This document shows, piece by piece, positions 7,398-9,815 of a stretch of 9,815 nt of DNA. Under the pieces are notes generated by a model that was not told where the DNA came from, searched no databases, and saw only the letters and a list, made by a program, of their open reading frames with translations. A program made the position numbers and the translations under genes. Source of the DNA: Patescibacteria group bacterium (GTDB taxonomy: Bacteria > Patescibacteriota > Gracilibacteria > BD1-5 > UBA2023). The stretch is from the NCBI GenBank assembly GCA_030836665.1, contig JAUPLX010000053.1, forward strand, positions 1 through 9,815, in the 5' to 3' direction. Numbering within the stretch: the first letter of the stretch is position 1; each line of letters opens with the position of its first letter.

Positions 7398-7601
7398 TTA
7401 GAGAACTGACTTGCGGGTTTTGGCGAAGCGTTCCTCCTTATGATCGAACTTCGGTTTCGTTCAGGCGGCCGGGGGTCAGATGCCGGGCTTCATCGGAATG
7501 GCCAAGCCGATGCCCGGTCGCGGCTTCGGAAACTTGTCAGCGAGAGGGATGCCCTGGACGGGAATCTTGCCGGCATGGGCCCAACTCGGATCATGTCGCA
7601 T
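7398..7601 (-). CDS. Candidate small Pro/Gly/Lys-rich protein of unit B (67 aa, two UGA-Gly)
   Basis: Small protein of unknown function starting MRHDPSWAHAGKIPVQGIPL. The middle is Pro/Gly-rich (KPRPGIGLAIPMKPGI) and the C-terminus basic (KPKFDHKEERFAKTRKSVL). Two TGA codons (residues 42 and 47) read as Gly fit the surrounding composition and the code of the other genes. The stop is TAA (7398-7400). The ATG at 7601 is preceded by AAAGGAG with 8-nt spacing, a canonical Shine-Dalgarno absent from larger genes here. An in-frame ATG at 7643 would add 14 basic residues but has no usable ribosome binding site. If UGA were a stop, the protein would end at residue 41. It is expressed from the strong promoter at 7683-7710. 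Confidence 0.5.
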
Positions 7602-7609
7602 GGTTCGAA

Positions 7610-7616
7610 CTCCTTT
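7610..7616 (-). promoter_or_regulatory. Canonical Shine-Dalgarno of the 67-aa ORF
   Basis: AAAGGAG on the (-) strand, 8 nt before ATG 7601. It decides this start over the in-frame ATG at 7643 and contrasts with the SD-less starts of the larger genes. Confidence 0.55.
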
Positions 7617-7682
7617 CGTCTTGGTTTTTGAAAACTTCCCCATGCCTTCGCGTTTTGGAGGCGCTCCGGACTGGCGGAGAGT

Positions 7683-7710
7683 TTTATACCTACGCGAGAG
7701 GGGTTGTCAA
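7683..7710 (-). promoter_or_regulatory. Strong promoter of small-gene unit B
   Basis: On the (-) strand: consensus -35 TTGACA (7705-7710), 16-nt spacer, -10 TATAAA (7683-7688). It shares TTGACAAC-[CT]-C and GTAG-[AG]-TATAAAA with the unit A promoter. The predicted start near 7676 falls at a hairpin (CTCCG at 7675-7679 with CGGAG at 7664-7668), so the RNA would begin with a stem-loop. The -35 abuts the T-tract of the unit A terminator. Confidence 0.82.
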
Positions 7711-7711
7711 A

Positions 7712-7747
7712 AGAAAAACCCCCGGCGACTCAGTCGTACGGGGGTTT
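7712..7747 (-). terminator. Intrinsic terminator of small-gene unit A
   Basis: Long near-perfect hairpin: AAACCCCCG (7716-7724) pairs with CGGGGGTTT (7739-7747), and an inner CGACT/AGTCG stem (7726-7730 with 7732-7736) closes a one-base gap. On the (-) strand it is followed by TTTTTCTTTT. Confidence 0.85.
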
Positions 7748-7764
7748 ACCTCAGGTGGCCAGTC

Positions 7765-7836
7765 CTAAGGATTTGCGCCCGCCCCAGGCATGGTCAGCCA
7801 GGGCGTTCGTCGTGGCCGGATATGGAAGTGCTGCAT
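7765..7836 (-). CDS. Candidate micro-ORF of unit A (23 aa)
   Basis: A very short ORF, MQHFHIRPRRTPWLTMPGAG..., ending at TAG (7765-7767) about 18 nt before the unit A terminator. Its main support is a near-perfect Shine-Dalgarno, GGAGGT, directly upstream. Function is unknown. A different frame across the same stretch (...ALPYPATTNALADHAW...) also has coding-like codons, but it lacks a start next to the SD and runs through the terminator if UGA is Gly. It could be a short peptide, a leader peptide, or chance. Confidence 0.33.
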   Translation of the reverse strand: MQHFHIRPRRTPWLTMPGAGANP

Positions 7837-7840
7837 GCGT

Positions 7841-7846
7841 ACCTCC
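7841..7846 (-). promoter_or_regulatory. Canonical Shine-Dalgarno of the 23-aa ORF
   Basis: GGAGGT on the (-) strand, with the GGAGG core 5 nt before ATG 7836, an optimal position. Confidence 0.5.
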
Positions 7847-7897
7847 GTGTTTTCCGTTCGTCTTTCGGTTTTTCGAGGCGTTGCGCGGCGGCGGTCG

Positions 7898-7993
7898 TTA
7901 CGTGGCGCCGCTGGCCTGGCCGGCGAAGGCGATGGCAGTGAGCTCGGAATGTTTGCTGGCGAAGGCGCCGCCGGAATCGTGGAAAATCTTCAT
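7898..7993 (-). CDS. Candidate small protein of unit A (31 aa)
   Basis: First ORF of unit A: MKIFHDSGGAFASKHSELTA followed by an Ala/Gly-rich tail, TAA stop (7898-7900). Codons are strongly C-ending, like the housekeeping genes. A GAGGAG Shine-Dalgarno lies 10 nt before the ATG. The tail (AIAFAGQASGAT) is small and hydrophobic but too short to be a confident membrane segment. It stands about 70 nt from the predicted transcription start. No family is recognised. The frame stays open after the TAA until past the terminator, which I take to be chance in GC-rich DNA. Confidence 0.45.
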   Translation of the reverse strand: MKIFHDSGGAFASKHSELTAIAFAGQASGAT

Positions 7994-8003
7994 GTGTCGC
8001 GTA

Positions 8004-8009
8004 CTCCTC
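8004..8009 (-). promoter_or_regulatory. Shine-Dalgarno of the 31-aa ORF
   Basis: GAGGAG on the (-) strand, 10 nt before ATG 7993. Confidence 0.5.
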
Positions 8010-8025
8010 TTCTGGTTGAAAGGAT

Positions 8026-8065
8026 GTTCCGAAACTCGCTACCTTCCGGCGCGAATCCCAGGAAC
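8026..8065 (-). other. 5'-terminal hairpin of the unit A transcript
   Basis: On the (-) strand, GTTCC (8061-8065) pairs with GGAAC (8026-8030), with an inner TCGC/GCGA stem. The hairpin starts at about the predicted +1 (~8066), as does the hairpin at the 5' end of unit B. Such stem-loops often stabilise bacterial mRNA; a regulatory role is not shown. Confidence 0.4.
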
Positions 8066-8072
8066 GAAAACT

Positions 8073-8100
8073 TTTATATCTACAAAAAACGAGTTGTCAA
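8073..8100 (-). promoter_or_regulatory. Strong promoter of small-gene unit A
   Basis: On the (-) strand: consensus -35 TTGACA (8095-8100), 16-nt spacer, -10 TATAAA (8073-8078), preceded by GTAGA as in unit B (GTAGG). It is divergent from the groES promoter; the two -35 elements are 41 bp apart. Confidence 0.82.
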
Positions 8101-8141
8101 ACTTTTTCTCCCACGTTCGCGCACATTTCGTGAAAAAGATT

Positions 8142-8169
8142 TTGACTCAAAAATTAGCACGTGTATAAT
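8142..8169 (+). promoter_or_regulatory. groESL promoter
   Basis: -35 TTGACT (8142-8147), 16-nt spacer, consensus -10 TATAAT (8164-8169). The predicted +1 near 8176 gives a leader of about 48 nt. The -10 lies inside the CIRCE-like operator. Confidence 0.85.
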
Positions 8170-8180
8170 GTGCTTGCTAA
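8154..8180 (+). promoter_or_regulatory. CIRCE-like operator (HrcA site)
   Basis: TTAGCACGT-N9-GCTTGCTAA, 27 bp, with the arm-spacer-arm geometry of CIRCE (consensus TTAGCACTC-N9-GAGTGCTAA). The outer halves TTAGCA and TGCTAA match except where the two inner bases of each arm drift. It covers the -10 and probable +1 of groESL, the usual position for repression by HrcA that is relieved on heat or unfolded-protein stress. hrcA is not in the window. Confidence 0.82.
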
Positions 8181-8223
8181 ATCGGTTCGACGATTGGCGT
8201 TTCTTATTTCCCATTTTCCTTTT

Positions 8224-8514
8224 ATGCAGATCCAGCCTCTTTCCGACCGGGTCCTCCTCAAAGGGGTCGAACCCGAAAACGTCACCAAGGGCGGCATCCT
8301 CCTTCCCCAAACGGGCAACAAGGAGCGTCCGAATCTCTACGAGGTCGTGGCCGTAGGTCCCGGCAAACGTGACAAGGACGGAAATTCCGTTACCATCGAT
8401 CTCAAACCGGGCGATAGGGTCCTTTCGGGACAGTATTCCGGCGACGAAGTCGAAGTCGACGGAACGAAGTACCGCATCGTCGCGTTCGATTACGTGCTCG
8501 CGAAAGTTTCCTAA
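8224..8514 (+). CDS. groES: Co-chaperonin GroES
   Basis: 96-residue Hsp10 that forms the heptameric lid of the GroEL folding chamber. The N-terminus MQIQPLSDRVLLK, the mobile-loop region TKGGILLPQTGNKERPN (~19-35), VVAVGPG and the C-terminal VDGTKYRIVAFDYVLAKVS are typical, and length is normal. ATG 8224 is chosen by homology; an in-frame GTG at 8161 lies in the promoter and is upstream of the probable +1. The start is preceded by a pyrimidine tract (CATTTTCCTTTT) with no Shine-Dalgarno. First gene of a groES - unknown - groEL operon under CIRCE control. Confidence 0.97.
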   Translation: MQIQPLSDRVLLKGVEPENVTKGGILLPQTGNKERPNLYEVVAVGPGKRDKDGNSVTIDLKPGDRVLSGQYSGDEVEVDGTKYRIVAFDYVLAKVS

Positions 8515-8524
8515 TCCCATCCCC

Positions 8525-8728
8525 ATGGCGGAATTTTTCCCGTTCGTCCTTACGACCGGACAGACCGTGTACCTCAATCCCGACCATATCGTCTCGATCC
8601 GGTATAACGGAGGGTTCTACATCGTTACCACGAGCGAACTCGCGGCTTCTTCTTCGCCGGTTCTGAAAACGCAAAACCTTTCGAACCGCACGTACGAAGT
8701 GAAGGCCATTCCGTTTTCGCTCGAATAA
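8525..8728 (+). CDS. Small conserved-looking protein between groES and groEL (unknown)
   Basis: 67 residues, ATG 10 nt after the groES stop and TAA 45 nt before groEL, so certainly in the operon. The sequence starts MAEFFPFVLTTGQTVYLNPD and has the pattern hydrophobic strand - TGQ - VYLNPDHIVSI - strand - polar turn - YEVKAIPF, which suggests a small beta-rich fold. LNPDHIxxI is reminiscent of FlbD-like small proteins, but this is only a short motif and I do not assign a family. No membrane segment, signal peptide or cysteines are present. The start has the same CCCC-ATG, SD-less context as its neighbours. The position implies co-expression with the chaperonin under heat/HrcA control; a cofactor or accessory role is only a guess. 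Confidence 0.8.
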   Translation: MAEFFPFVLTTGQTVYLNPDHIVSIRYNGGFYIVTTSELAASSSPVLKTQNLSNRTYEVKAIPFSLE

Positions 8729-8773
8729 GGCCGGACGTTTTCCGCCAGAGTATTTTCCTCACGTCTTTTCCCT

Positions 8774-9815
8774 ATGTCAGCAAAGCAGATCCACTTCGGC
8801 GACGAAGCCCGTTTCCAGATGTTCTCGGGAATGGAAAAGGTCGCCAAAACCGTTACCGCCACCATCGGCCCCAAGGGTCGTAACGTGGTGTTTTCCCGCG
8901 GGTACGGCGCGCCCCAGGTCACCAACGACGGCGTTACCATCGCGAAGGAAATCGAACTCGAAGACAAGATCGAGAACATGGGTGCCGAACTCGTCAAAGA
9001 AGCCGCGTCCCGCACGAACGACGCCGCCGGAGACGGAACGACCACCGCAACCCTCCTCACCTACGCCATGGCCAAGGAAGGGCTCCGCGAAATCCGCTCG
9101 GGCATCAACGCCATCGAGCTGAAAAACGGCATGAAGAAGGCCGGAGCGCTCGTTGCCGCCGAACTCGCGAAGAACGCCAAAAACATCTCCACTAAGGATG
9201 AAATCGCCCAGGTAGCCACCATCTCGGCACAGGATGCCGAAGTGGGCGCGATCATTTCCGACGCGATGGACAAAGTCGGCAAGGACGGAGTCATCACCGT
9301 CGAAGAAGGCCAGACCTTCGGCCTCGAAGTCGAAGTGACGGAAGGAATGAAATTCGACAACGGCTACGTTTCGCCCTACATGGTGACCGACGGCGAAAAG
9401 ATGGAATCGCGCGTTACCGACGCCCACATCCTCATTACCGACAAGAAGATTTCCTCGCTGAAGGACATTCTTCCGGTTCTCGAACAGCTCGCTTCCACCG
9501 GCAAACGCGAACTCGTCATCATCGCCGACGACGTCGACGGCGACGCGCTCGCGGGCATCATCCTTAACAAGCTCAAGGGCGTATTGAACGTCCTCGCGGT
9601 CAAGGCCCCGGGCTTCGGAGACCGAAAGAAGGAAATGCTCAAGGATCTCGCCGTCCTCACCTGAGCCACCGTCATCACCGAAGAACTCGGTTACAAGCTC
9701 GAACACGCGTCGGTCGAACATCTCGGCCGTGCCAAGACCGTCACCGCGACCAAGGGGGATACCACCATCGTCGGCGGAGCCGGGGACAAATCCCGCATCG
9801 ACGCCCGCATCCGCG
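8774..9815 (+). CDS. groEL: Chaperonin GroEL, partial (runs off the right edge), contains UGA-Gly
   Basis: N-terminal ~347 residues of the 60-kDa chaperonin, which forms the ATP-driven double ring for protein folding. Visible motifs are TIGPKGRNVV (~30-39), GAPQVTNDGVTIAKEIEL, the ATPase loop AAGDGTTTAT (85-94; D87), SGINAIELKNGM, KVGKDGVITVEEGQ, FDNGYVSPYM and VKAPGFGDRKKEML. In-frame TGA at 9662-9664 is residue 297, where the family has LTGG; the frame then continues ATVITEELGYKLE in perfect register, so UGA must be Gly here. Under the standard code the gene would look truncated. ATG 8774 is preceded by a pyrimidine tract (CTTTTCCCT) and no Shine-Dalgarno. Regulated from the CIRCE promoter upstream of groES. 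Confidence 0.98.

Noticed and set aside
7598..7616. TTCGAAC resembling a tRNA/tmRNA T-loop
   Set aside because: The flanking bases do not pair as a T-stem and there is no acceptor or CCA end on either strand.
8102..8138. Imperfect dyad (CTTTTTC..ACG / CGTGAAAAAG) between the divergent promoters
   Set aside because: The arms are offset by a 4-nt bulge and partly A/T runs, so it is too weak to call an operator.
7163..8168. Several (+) strand ORFs of 60-200 codons (7163, 7440, 7480, 7704, 7790)
   Set aside because: Cys/Arg/Trp-rich shadow composition, no (+) promoter or SD, and opposed by well-formed (-) strand promoters and terminators.
8161..8223. Longer GroES start at GTG 8161
   Set aside because: It lies in the -10/CIRCE region upstream of the predicted transcription start; homology begins at ATG 8224.

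Overview
The window most likely comes from a bacterium of the Gracilibacteria/Absconditabacteria (BD1-5/SR1) part of the candidate phyla radiation, because UGA is read as glycine (NCBI translation table 25). Four conserved genes (an HD-domain phosphohydrolase, murD, murI and groEL) are intact only if an in-frame TGA is a sense codon. In GroEL the TGA falls on the first glycine of the near-invariant LTGG motif. TGG is used normally for Trp, and every well-supported complete gene ends in TAA or TAG. By eye the DNA is GC-rich (roughly mid-50s %, not computed), which is notable for a UGA-recoding lineage. The assignment is an inference from genetic code and gene content; no lineage marker such as 16S rRNA is present.

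Layout: (1) 14-496 (+), a helical protein of unknown function with an internal repeat, meets a (-) strand operon head-on at a bidirectional terminator. (2) 2526-543 (-), murD followed 10 nt later by an HD-domain phosphohydrolase. (3) 2601-4355 (+), divergent from murD, a large protein with weak RelA/SpoT synthetase-like motifs, ending at a second bidirectional terminator. (4) 5140-4391 (-), murI, with a promoter placed so that the mRNA would be leaderless. (5) 6983-5247 (-), secD, apparently monocistronic and carrying a parvulin-like insertion. (6) 8100-7081 (-), two compact transcription units with near-identical strong promoters, 5'-terminal hairpins and strong terminators, carrying only very small ORFs. 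Three of these ORFs have canonical Shine-Dalgarno sequences. Unannotated stretches inside these units are about 7285-7397 (an open but unassignable frame), 7602-7712 (leader and promoter) and 7994-8100 (leader and promoter). (7) 8142 to the right edge (+), a groES - small unknown gene - groEL operon behind a TTGACT/TATAAT promoter overlapped by a CIRCE-like HrcA operator.

Functionally this is mostly housekeeping: peptidoglycan precursor synthesis (MurD, MurI), membrane protein translocation (SecD) and protein folding (GroES/GroEL). The distinctive parts are the recoding, which splits genes under the standard code, the contrast between larger genes with pyrimidine-rich, SD-less starts and tiny genes with strong SDs, the small-gene island at 7.1-8.1 kb, and the small gene between groES and groEL. 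No tRNA, rRNA, CRISPR array or mobile element was recognised.
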